Positions 8,093-14,407 of a stretch of DNA of 19,549 nucleotides are shown piece after piece; the first letter of the stretch is position 1, and every line of letters begins with the position of its first letter. Under the pieces are notes generated by a model. It saw only the letters and a list, made by a program, of their open reading frames with translations, did no database searches and was not told the origin of the DNA. Source of the DNA: Opitutaceae bacterium. Lineage in GTDB: Bacteria; Verrucomicrobiota; Verrucomicrobiia; Opitutales; Opitutaceae. Location: NCBI GenBank assembly GCA_031254955.1, contig JAIRTK010000408.1, positions 1 to 19,549 of the forward strand, in the 5' to 3' direction. Both the position numbers and the translations under genes were made by a program.

Positions 8093-8124
8093 TTCATCTG
8101 CTTTATCTGTGTTTATCCGTGGTT
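8093..8124. repeat. TTTATCTGTG-type short repeat motif
   Basis: Three degenerate copies of an ATCTGTG/ATCCGTGG motif are adjacent. I recall similar strings dispersed in other bacterial genomes, but cannot verify this here. The rest of the 219-nt gap 7953-8171 shows no clear gene, promoter or terminator. Confidence 0.4.
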
Positions 8125-8171
8125 GTCCGCGTGTTTTTTATTGTGGAATCCGGGTCGGGCGCGGCGCTCGT

Positions 8172-9077
8172 TTATTCGCCGTAGGCCAGCTCGGCGGAGA
8201 CGAAATAGTGGTCGCTGGGGTAATGGCCGTCGCGGCTGTCGCGAATGATCGCCGCGGCGACGGGCTTCAGCAGCTTGTTGCAAAAAACAAAATCAATCTT
8301 CGGGTGCGGCTTTCCGTATTTTTCCCCGAGGAAATTATGATAGGTGCGGCCCGGCTCCCCCGGGCCGTGAACCGATTGGTAGGAATCCGTCATGCCGTTT
8401 TCCTTGATGTCCCGGATCGCCTTTGTGCCGGCGCCGCAATTAAAATCGCCGGTGAGGAGCAGCGGCAGCGCGTCCGGGGTTTTTTTTATAAAGCTGGTGA
8501 TGACGCCGGCCTGTTTGTCGCGTCCGGGCTGGTGCGCGTGGTCGAGATGGGTGTTCCACACGAGCAGTTTTTTGCCCGTGAGCGTGTCTTTCAATGTCAG
8601 CGTGGTGACATGTCTGACGCTGCCGGATTCGGGGAATTTTGAGCGGTAGGAGCCGGGTTTGTCCGAGAGCCAGAAGCCGCCTTCCTCGATTTTTTGGAAG
8701 CGTTTTTTTGAAAAGAAAATGGTGTTGGCTTTTCGTTTGCCGGGGCCGTCAACGAAGCCGGCGGTTTCATAATCCGGGAAAGAGGGTTTTAGAAATTCGA
8801 GATGCTCGCCGCGAAATTCCTGAAAGCATATCAGGTCGGCGTCCTGCGCGAGGAGGACGTCGCGCGCGAGTTCCTTGCGTTTTTCCCATTCATTGCCGGG
8901 GACTTCCTTGTCGAGGAAGCGGATGTTCGCGGAGACGACGCGGATGCCGTCCGGAGAGAGATGCCGCTGGCGGGCAAATTCCGGCGCGGCCATGCAAAGT
9001 TGCGTCGCGAGCGCGGAAAGGGCGAGGAGCAGGAGTCGGGGAACGCGAAGACGCGGGGATGCGGAGGCTTTATTCAT
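8172..9077 (-). CDS. Secreted endonuclease/exonuclease/phosphatase-family protein, 301 aa
   Basis: The EEP fold cleaves phosphoester bonds in nucleic acids, phospholipids or inositol phosphates with a divalent metal. All the signature blocks are visible: SANIRF with N51, DLICFQEF with metal ligand E87, WNTHLDH with H177, LLTGDFNC with D211 and N213, KIDFVF with D262, and YPSDHYFV with D289 and H290. A signal peptide lies at residues 1-31 (MNKASASPRLRVPRLLLLAL, then SALATQLCMAA). I chose the ATG at 9077; an in-frame ATG at 9149 would add 24 residues read from a GGGTT repeat and would bury the signal peptide. It has noticeably more AAA/TTT codons than its neighbours and may have been acquired separately. 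Its role in a sugar locus is unclear. Confidence 0.87.
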   Translation of the reverse strand: MNKASASPRLRVPRLLLLALSALATQLCMAAPEFARQRHLSPDGIRVVSANIRFLDKEVPGNEWEKRKELARDVLLAQDADLICFQEFRGEHLEFLKPSFPDYETAGFVDGPGKRKANTIFFSKKRFQKIEEGGFWLSDKPGSYRSKFPESGSVRHVTTLTLKDTLTGKKLLVWNTHLDHAHQPGRDKQAGVITSFIKKTPDALPLLLTGDFNCGAGTKAIRDIKENGMTDSYQSVHGPGEPGRTYHNFLGEKYGKPHPKIDFVFCNKLLKPVAAAIIRDSRDGHYPSDHYFVSAELAYGE

Positions 9078-9087
9078 GGGAGGGCGC

Positions 9088-9105
9088 GGGTTGGGTTGGG
9101 TTGGG
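9088..9105 (+). repeat. Four G3 tracts separated by TT (G-quadruplex-capable)
   Basis: The plus strand reads GGGTTGGGTTGGGTTGGG, ten bases upstream of the EEP start codon on the template strand. It matches the GGGTT tract before the GH123 gene. Confidence 0.8.
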
Positions 9106-9129
9106 TTGTCCGATTGATGGGAGGAGTTG

Positions 9130-9166
9130 AAAAAACGCATTTCGCACATTCGACCGCGAATGTGCG
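9130..9166 (-). terminator. Candidate intrinsic terminator after the NagB operon
   Basis: A perfect 10-bp inverted repeat, CGCACATTCG and CGAATGTGCG across a 4-nt loop (9143-9166), is followed on the minus strand, after 7 nt, by six T. It lies 134 nt after the NagB/PIG-L stop and before the EEP start. The 7-nt spacer weakens the terminator reading; it could instead be an operator or a leader hairpin of the EEP gene. Confidence 0.45.
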
Positions 9167-9183
9167 TGAAGCGCGGCGGTTTG

Positions 9184-9290
9184 TTTTTATAGGATTAACA
9201 GGATTTTTTGAGGGGGGGTGTTTTTATCAAATCCATTGGGATGCTTTTGATTGTTATTATTTAATTTTGTTAATCCTGTTGTGGTTAACG
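9184..9290. repeat. AT-rich island with GGATTAACA motifs in inverted orientation
   Basis: This is the most AT-rich stretch of the window. AACAGGATT at 9197-9205 faces AATCCTGTT at 9272-9280, and GGATTAAC at 9192-9199 faces GTTAATCC at 9269-9276. Minus-strand promoter elements for the EEP gene could lie here (a TTGATA hexamer is present), but none is convincing. Confidence 0.5.
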
Positions 9291-9299
9291 GGGCGGCGG

Positions 9300-11198
9300 T
9301 TATTCGCTCCAGCGGCGGAAGGGTTCGATGGCTTCGTAGTTGGCGAGTCCAAATTCGTCGTAGGCGCGGGCGACGGCTTGGTCGTGATGTCCGGCTTGGC
9401 GCCAGGTTTCATCCGTCTGCTGGCCGCGCTGGCTTTTGTGGTGGCGGATGGAGTGGATTTTCGCGGAGAGTTCCATCGGACTCATCGGGACGGCCATGTC
9501 GATTCCGGCGATGTCCCAGTCGTGCGCGGGGCCGCGGTAGAGCCAGACGCGGCAGTCGCGCCGCCAGGCGTCGTCGCGGGTGCGCGCGAGCGCCTGGCGC
9601 AGCACGTCGAAGCAGAGGGCGGGGACCGAGCTGGGGTCGTCGGCGTCGCCGGTGGCGAAGATTTGGTGCGGTTCGAGTTTGCGGAGGAGGCTGGTGAGGG
9701 CGTCCACGTCGGCGGCGGTGGTGCGGAACTGGCGGTAGCGGCCTTGTTCGTAGAAGGGCAGGTCGAGGAAGCAGGCGCGGTCCCTGGGCACGCCGCAGGC
9801 GCGGGCGGCGGCGCGTTCTTCTTCGCGGCGCAGAACGCCTTTGAAGCGGCGCAGGGCGGGCGGGTCGCCGTCGAAGGCGGCTTTGGTGTCGAGTTGTTGT
9901 TTGATCATGCGGGCGAGGGCGGCGCCGGAGCCGGGGCCGGTTTCGCGGAGGCCGGCATCGTCCAGTTCGATCATGAAATCGGCGAGCGTGGCGGCTTCGT
10001 CGTCGGGGACGCCGAGGTTGCCCGAGGTCTGGCAGGCGATGGTGACTTGGTGGCCTTGCTCGACGAGGCGGCGGAGGGTGCCGCCCATGCCGTGGGTGGC
10101 GTCGGAGGGTTCGGGGCTGAGGACGAGCACGCGTTTCGGGTGCGGCGCGGCGCGTTCGGGGCGGTGGGTGTCGTCGGCGCCGGGTTTGCCGCCGGGCCAG
10201 CCGGTGATGGTGTGCTGGAGTTCGTTAAAGATGCGGATGTTGAGCATGTAGGCGGGGCCTTGCTCGGTGAGGAGGTCGGCCATGCCGTGTTCGGTGTAGT
10301 CGTCGTCGAGGAGTTTGAGGACGGGTTTTTGCACGTGGCGGGAGAGCCAGGCGACGGCGCGGCGGGAGAGGGCCGGGGTCCAGCCGACGGGGCCGACGAG
10401 CCAGGGGAGTTTGACGCGGGTGAGTTCCGAGGCGGCGGGCCGGTCGATGAGGAAGAGGGTGTCGGGGTGTTGTTGGAGGAAGCTCGCGGGCAGGGTTTCG
10501 GAGGGTGGTTTTTCGGCGGCTTCGGCGATGACGCGGGCTTTGGCGCCGCCCCAGGCGAGGAGGACGATGCGGCGGGCGTCGAGGATCGAGCCGACGCCCA
10601 TCGTGATGGCGTGGCGCGGGACGCCGGCTTCGCCGAGGAAGTCGCGCGCGGCGTCGCGGCGTGTCATGCTGTCGAGCGTGACCAGGCGCGTGCGCGAGTC
10701 GGGGCCGGAGCCGGGTTCGTTGAAGCCGATGTGTCCGGTGCGTCCGATGCCGAGGATTTGGAGGTCGATGCCGCCGGCTTCCCGGATGCGTCGTTCGTAG
10801 TCGCGGCACCAGTCGAACACGGTGGCGCGCGGCACCGTGCCGTCGGGGATGTGGATGGCGGCGGGGGGGATGTCGATGTGGTCGAAGAGTTGTTCGTGCA
10901 TGAAGCGCCAGTAGCTTTCGGCGTGCGTGCGGGGGAGGCCGTAATATTCGTCGAGGTTGAAGGTGACGACGTTGCCGAAGCCGAGGCCTTCTTCGCGGTG
11001 CATCCTGATCAATTCGCGGTAGAGGCGGACGGGCGTGGAGCCGGTGGCGAGGCCGAGCACGGCGGGGCGTCCGGCGGCGGCGCGGTCGCGGATCAAGGCG
11101 GCGATTTCGCGCGCGAGGGCGCGCGAGGCGTCGTCGGCGGTGTCGTGGACGTGGATGCGCACGCGTTCGCGCTGCTGGTTTTCGGTGGTGTGGTGCAT
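9300..11198 (-). CDS. nagB: NagB-like glucosamine-6-phosphate deaminase fused to a degenerate PIG-L domain, 632 aa
   Basis: Residues about 10-290 form a NagB (SIS-like isomerase) domain with LGLATGSTPVRLY at the phosphate site, FNLDEYYGLP (D83, equal to E. coli D72) and GIGRTGHIGFNEP (H156 and E161, equal to H143 and E148). E. coli D141 is replaced by T154. NagB converts glucosamine-6-P to fructose-6-P and ammonia. Residues about 354-620 align with the PIG-L domain fused to NagB in Bacteroidota proteins, but the HPDD metal motif is EPSD (363-366), and the later histidine-bearing motif reads DADDPSSVPALC (518-529). The domain is therefore probably not a zinc deacetylase. ATG 11198 is 18 nt after the epimerase stop; a GTG at 11219 that overlaps that stop (GTGA) is an alternative start seven codons longer. 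Confidence 0.88.
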   Translation of the reverse strand: MHHTTENQQRERVRIHVHDTADDASRALAREIAALIRDRAAAGRPAVLGLATGSTPVRLYRELIRMHREEGLGFGNVVTFNLDEYYGLPRTHAESYWRFMHEQLFDHIDIPPAAIHIPDGTVPRATVFDWCRDYERRIREAGGIDLQILGIGRTGHIGFNEPGSGPDSRTRLVTLDSMTRRDAARDFLGEAGVPRHAITMGVGSILDARRIVLLAWGGAKARVIAEAAEKPPSETLPASFLQQHPDTLFLIDRPAASELTRVKLPWLVGPVGWTPALSRRAVAWLSRHVQKPVLKLLDDDYTEHGMADLLTEQGPAYMLNIRIFNELQHTITGWPGGKPGADDTHRPERAAPHPKRVLVLSPEPSDATHGMGGTLRRLVEQGHQVTIACQTSGNLGVPDDEAATLADFMIELDDAGLRETGPGSGAALARMIKQQLDTKAAFDGDPPALRRFKGVLRREEERAAARACGVPRDRACFLDLPFYEQGRYRQFRTTAADVDALTSLLRKLEPHQIFATGDADDPSSVPALCFDVLRQALARTRDDAWRRDCRVWLYRGPAHDWDIAGIDMAVPMSPMELSAKIHSIRHHKSQRGQQTDETWRQAGHHDQAVARAYDEFGLANYEAIEPFRRWSE

Positions 11199-11215
11199 GG
11201 TGGCGGCTGGAGGGT

Positions 11216-12154
11216 TCACGGTTGGGCGGGGGCGGCGGTTTGGGCTTTGAAGGAGTCGAGCGTGGAGGCCAGGCCGGCGGCGAGGCCGGTTTGGGGGACG
11301 AAGCCGGTGGCGCGGAGCGCGCCGGTGTCGGCGCGGGAGTGGCGCACGTCGCCGGGGCGGGGGGGGGCGTGGTGGATTTCGGAGCGCGAGCCGGCCAGCG
11401 CGATGATGCGGCGGGCGAGGTCGAGCACGGTGAGCTGGCCGCCGTAGCCGGCGTTGAGCACGCCGGTGAGGCCGGGGGTGTTCATGACGTGGATGCAGGC
11501 GGCGGCGAGGTCGTGCACGTGGATGAAGTCGCGGGTCTGGCCGCCGTCGCCGTAAATGACGAGCGGCTCGCCGGCGAGGGCTTTTTGCATAAACACGGGC
11601 ACGGCGGCGGCGTAGGCGCTTTTGGGGTCCTGGCGGGGGCCGAAGACGTTGAAGAAGCGCAGCGCCACGGTGTCGAGCCGTCCGTCCGCGGCGAACTGGC
11701 GGCAGTAGTATTCGCCGTCGAGTTTGGTGATGGCGTAGGGGCTGCGCGGTTCGGGGAGCATGGTCTCGACTTTCGGCACGGCGGGGTTGTCGCCATAGAT
11801 GGCGGCGGAGGAGGCGAAGAAGAGTTTTTCCACGCCGGCGGCGGCGGATTCCTCCAGGACGTTGAGCAGGCCGTTGACGTTGAGTTCCACGCAGCCGCGC
11901 GGGTCGCCGACGGATTCGGGCACGCTGATCATGGCCGCGAGGTGGTAAACGTGTCTTACGCCGCGCAGGGTCTCGCGCAGCAGCGCGCGGTCGAGGATCG
12001 AGCCGCGGATGCAGCGCGCGCGGATGCCGTCGAGGTTGCGCAGGCGGCCCGTGCGCAGGTTGTCGAGCACGAGCACTTCGGCGTCGTGCTGGAGTTTTTC
12101 CGCGAGGTGGCTGCCGATGAAGCCGCAGCCGCCGGTGATGAGGATTTTTTTCAT
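11216..12154 (-). CDS. NAD-dependent UDP-sugar 4-epimerase (WbpP/GalE type), 312 aa
   Basis: An extended short-chain dehydrogenase/reductase. The NAD-binding glycine motif is TGGCGFIGSH (8-16), the catalytic tyrosine and lysine are Y140 and K144 in YAITK, and the partner serines are in FASSAAIYG (S115, S116). The tail motif GDVRHSRAD places a serine (S273) where E. coli GalE has Tyr299 and Pseudomonas WbpP has Ser306; a small residue there lets the enzyme accept N-acetylated sugars. UDP-GalNAc to UDP-GlcNAc epimerisation is thus likely. Its ATG overlaps the kinase stop in an ATGA and its stop overlaps the alternative GTG of the next gene, so translation is probably coupled. Other UDP-sugar epimerases or dehydratases of this fold remain possible. 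Confidence 0.85.
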   Translation of the reverse strand: MKKILITGGCGFIGSHLAEKLQHDAEVLVLDNLRTGRLRNLDGIRARCIRGSILDRALLRETLRGVRHVYHLAAMISVPESVGDPRGCVELNVNGLLNVLEESAAAGVEKLFFASSAAIYGDNPAVPKVETMLPEPRSPYAITKLDGEYYCRQFAADGRLDTVALRFFNVFGPRQDPKSAYAAAVPVFMQKALAGEPLVIYGDGGQTRDFIHVHDLAAACIHVMNTPGLTGVLNAGYGGQLTVLDLARRIIALAGSRSEIHHAPPRPGDVRHSRADTGALRATGFVPQTGLAAGLASTLDSFKAQTAAPAQP

Positions 12155-13314
12155 GGGATGGGAGCGGGCGTGGAGCGTTCTTGGAAGAGGCGGGCGGCCA
12201 CGGCCTCCATGGCCGACTGCCGCGCGTCGATGTCGCGCACGAGCGCGAACTGGTTGCGCGCCCGGTCGAGGTTGTGGCCGGGGCGCCGGGTTTTGAAATA
12301 CACGTCGCCTTCGATGTGGTCGGTGAGGAAGCGCAGGCCGATTTCAAAGGTGATGAGGCGGCCCGAGAAGGCGAGGTGGGCGCGTTCCGCCTCGGTGAGG
12401 AAATCGCCGGCGGCGGCCAGGTAGCCGGCGACCAGTCCTTCGTAAACGGGCATGCGCATCGAGACTTTGGAGAGGTCGGGTTCGTCCTCGGCGGCTGCGT
12501 TGGTGGCGGAGCGCACCATGTCGCCGAAGTCGTGGAGCGCGAGGCCGGGCATGACGGTGTCGAGGTCGATCACGCAGACGCCGGTGTGCGTGGCGTCGTC
12601 GAGCATGACGTTGTTGAATTTGGTGTCGTTGTGCGTGACTCGTTCGGGGGCCTCGCCGGCGGCGTGGAGTTTCGCGAGCACGTCCACCAGGTTTTCGTTG
12701 TGTTTCGCGAAGGCGATTTCGTCGCGCACGGCGGCGGCGCGGTTGAGGGGGTCGGCGTCGATGGCGCGCAGGAGGTTTTCGTAGCGGCGGCGGGTGTTGT
12801 GGAAGTCGGGGATGGTCTCGTGGAGGCGCGCGCCGGGCAGGCCGGTGAGCAGGCGTTGGAAATCCCCGAAGGCGCGCGCGGCTTCGCGGGCGTGCGCGGG
12901 GGTTTCGACGATGTCGTAGGTGCGCGCTTTTTCGATGAAGAGGTAGCAGCGCCAGAACGCGCCGTGCTCATCGACAAGATAGGGGCGTCCGTCGCGCGCG
13001 GGCACCAGCGTGAGCGCGCGGCGCGAGGCGTCGTCGCCGCCGAGTTCCGCCGCGCGTCCGGCGGCGCGGGCGGTGACGCGGCTGATGTTGTCCATGAGCG
13101 CGGGCACGTCCTTGAAGACGCGGTTGTTCACGCGTTGGAAGATGTAGCGCACGGGCGCGCCGGCTTGGTCGAAGGCGACCGCGTAGGTGTCGTTGATGTG
13201 GCCGTTGCCGTGGGGCCGGCCTCCGAGGCACTGGCCGTGCAGCGCGAAGCCGCGCGCGATGGCGGCGAGATCGACGGGCGGGGCGGGGGGCTGGGCGGGA
13301 TGGTCCGGGTTCAT
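12151..13314 (-). CDS. nahK: N-acetylhexosamine 1-kinase-like phosphotransferase, 387 aa
   Basis: An aminoglycoside-phosphotransferase-fold kinase. The catalytic loop is RVTHNDTKFNNVMLD (H228, D230, N234) and the metal motif is VIDLDTVMPG (D250, D252), followed by HDFGDMVRS. NahK of bifidobacteria phosphorylates GlcNAc or GalNAc at the anomeric carbon with ATP, and the length (about 360-390 aa) and these motifs agree. The N-terminal region has a family-like GGRPHGNGHINDTY nucleotide loop (31-44). It sits between a nucleotidyltransferase and a 4-epimerase, the expected partners of a sugar 1-kinase. The ATG at 13314 gives a family-sized protein; an open frame continues far upstream but is antisense-like and overlaps the neighbour. 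Its TGA overlaps the epimerase ATG. No Shine-Dalgarno is seen. Confidence 0.82.
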   Translation of the reverse strand: MNPDHPAQPPAPPVDLAAIARGFALHGQCLGGRPHGNGHINDTYAVAFDQAGAPVRYIFQRVNNRVFKDVPALMDNISRVTARAAGRAAELGGDDASRRALTLVPARDGRPYLVDEHGAFWRCYLFIEKARTYDIVETPAHAREAARAFGDFQRLLTGLPGARLHETIPDFHNTRRRYENLLRAIDADPLNRAAAVRDEIAFAKHNENLVDVLAKLHAAGEAPERVTHNDTKFNNVMLDDATHTGVCVIDLDTVMPGLALHDFGDMVRSATNAAAEDEPDLSKVSMRMPVYEGLVAGYLAAAGDFLTEAERAHLAFSGRLITFEIGLRFLTDHIEGDVYFKTRRPGHNLDRARNQFALVRDIDARQSAMEAVAARLFQERSTPAPIP

Positions 13315-13352
13315 GGGAAAGGGTCTCGGGTTGGAGTCCGGCGGGCGGGCGC

Positions 13353-14270
13353 TCAGGCCCAGAGTCGCTCCGGGTAAACGCCGGCGCGCACGAGGTCGCG
13401 CAGCGCCGCGACGACGCGCGGGCGGTCGTCGCGGTAGGTGATGCCGAACCACGAGCCTTCGGTGGGCAGCACGCGCACGTCGGCCTCGCGCCGCCCAATC
13501 ATGGCGGCGACCGCGGCGGGCAGGTAAAACTCGGCTTTCGGCTCCGCGCCGCGCGCGTCGAGGAAGCGGACCAGCTCGCGCTCCAGCGCGGGGAGGACGG
13601 GCGGCGTGAAGCCCCAGCAGTTCATCGAGGCGATCTCGGCGCCGGTGAACACGCGCACGCCGCCGGCGGCGTCTTTCTGGAGCGCGCCGCCGCCGGGCGC
13701 GCGTTCGATGGCGACGCACTCCTCGATTCCCGCGAGGCGTCCGTCCGTATCCACGGAGCAAATACCGCGGGAGACCGCGCCGTGCTCCGAGAGCGTGCGG
13801 TCGAGCCGGAAGCCGGCCATGCAGCACGGCGCGGGCGAGGCGGCGGCGTCCGCCGTCGCGAGAAACGCGCCGAGCCGCCGGAACGAGTCGGCGCCGGAGT
13901 AGTCGTCGGCGTTGATGACGGCGAAGGGTTGCGCGAGTTCGCCCGCCGCGCACCAGACGGCGTGGCCGGTGCCCCAGGGTTTCACGCGGCTTTTCGGGGC
14001 GCGGGCGCCGCCGGGCAGCCGGTCGAGGTCTTGGAAGACGTAGCGCACGTCGGCGCGTTTCTCGAAGCGGCGGCCCGTCTTTTCGCGAAATTCCGTCTCG
14101 AAGTCGCGGCGTATGACAAAAACAATTTTTTTGAAACCGGAGCGCAGCGCGTCAAAAACTGAATAATCGAGCACGGTTTCTTGCGAGGGGCCGACGGGGT
14201 CGATTTGCTTGAGGCCGCCATAGCGGCTGCCCATTCCGGCGGCGAGGATAAGCAAGGTCTGGGAGTTCAT
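13353..14270 (-). CDS. Sugar-phosphate nucleotidyltransferase, 305 aa
   Basis: The N-terminus LLILAAGMGSRYGGLKQIDP is the nucleotide-binding signature of sugar-1-phosphate nucleotidylyltransferases, and VINADDYSG (D122, D123) is the metal site. Length is normal for a single-domain enzyme. Next to a sugar 1-kinase and an epimerase, the likely reaction is GalNAc-1-P or GlcNAc-1-P plus UTP to UDP-HexNAc; glucose-1-P remains possible. It is the first gene of the minus-strand cluster, with 38 nt to the kinase ATG. A TTGACA hexamer lies upstream. The start codon is preceded by TCTCTCCCATCGCACC, with no Shine-Dalgarno. Confidence 0.85.
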   Translation of the reverse strand: MNSQTLLILAAGMGSRYGGLKQIDPVGPSQETVLDYSVFDALRSGFKKIVFVIRRDFETEFREKTGRRFEKRADVRYVFQDLDRLPGGARAPKSRVKPWGTGHAVWCAAGELAQPFAVINADDYSGADSFRRLGAFLATADAAASPAPCCMAGFRLDRTLSEHGAVSRGICSVDTDGRLAGIEECVAIERAPGGGALQKDAAGGVRVFTGAEIASMNCWGFTPPVLPALERELVRFLDARGAEPKAEFYLPAAVAAMIGRREADVRVLPTEGSWFGITYRDDRPRVVAALRDLVRAGVYPERLWA

Positions 14271-14285
14271 GGTGCGATGGGAGAG

Positions 14286-14314
14286 ACAATGAGAGGAATA
14301 ATCGCTTTTGTCAA
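14286..14314 (-). promoter_or_regulatory. Candidate sigma-70-type promoter for the nucleotidyltransferase operon
   Basis: On the minus strand a perfect -35 TTGACA (14309-14314) is followed by a 17-nt spacer and a weak -10 CATTGT (14286-14291). The leader would be very short, about 10 nt. Confidence 0.4.
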
Positions 14315-14342
14315 TAGAAAAATCTTTTTAACATTTTTGATA

Positions 14343-14370
14343 TTGACTTGGGCCGGGTTATCACGATATT
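14343..14370 (+). promoter_or_regulatory. Candidate sigma-70-type promoter for the lyase-transporter operon
   Basis: TTGACT (14343-14348), a 16-nt spacer and GATATT (14365-14370) lie 37 nt before the lyase ATG. This is in the AT-rich centre of the divergent intergenic region. Confidence 0.45.
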
Positions 14371-14384
14371 GGGGCCGGACCCAA
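14348..14384. promoter_or_regulatory. Candidate operator: inverted repeat overlapping the plus-strand promoter
   Basis: TTGGGCCGG (14348-14356) faces CCGGACCCAA (14375-14384), allowing a one-base bulge. The half sites flank the -10 region, a position suited to a repressor. Confidence 0.4.
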
Positions 14385-14407
14385 CCAAGTCCGCGACACT
14401 TAGCGCC

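Noticed and set aside
8802..11447. 881-codon plus-strand open frame
   Set aside because: Antisense to the EEP protein and to NagB/PIG-L, which have clear motifs; its composition is Gly/Ala/Val/Glu-rich as expected of a GC-rich shadow frame.
9300..12347. 1015-codon reading extending NagB/PIG-L upstream
   Set aside because: The upstream part overlaps the epimerase out of frame and has shadow composition.
12151..13953. 600-codon reading of the kinase frame
   Set aside because: The extra N-terminal part is Arg-rich and overlaps the nucleotidyltransferase in another frame; the internal ATG at 13314 gives the family length.
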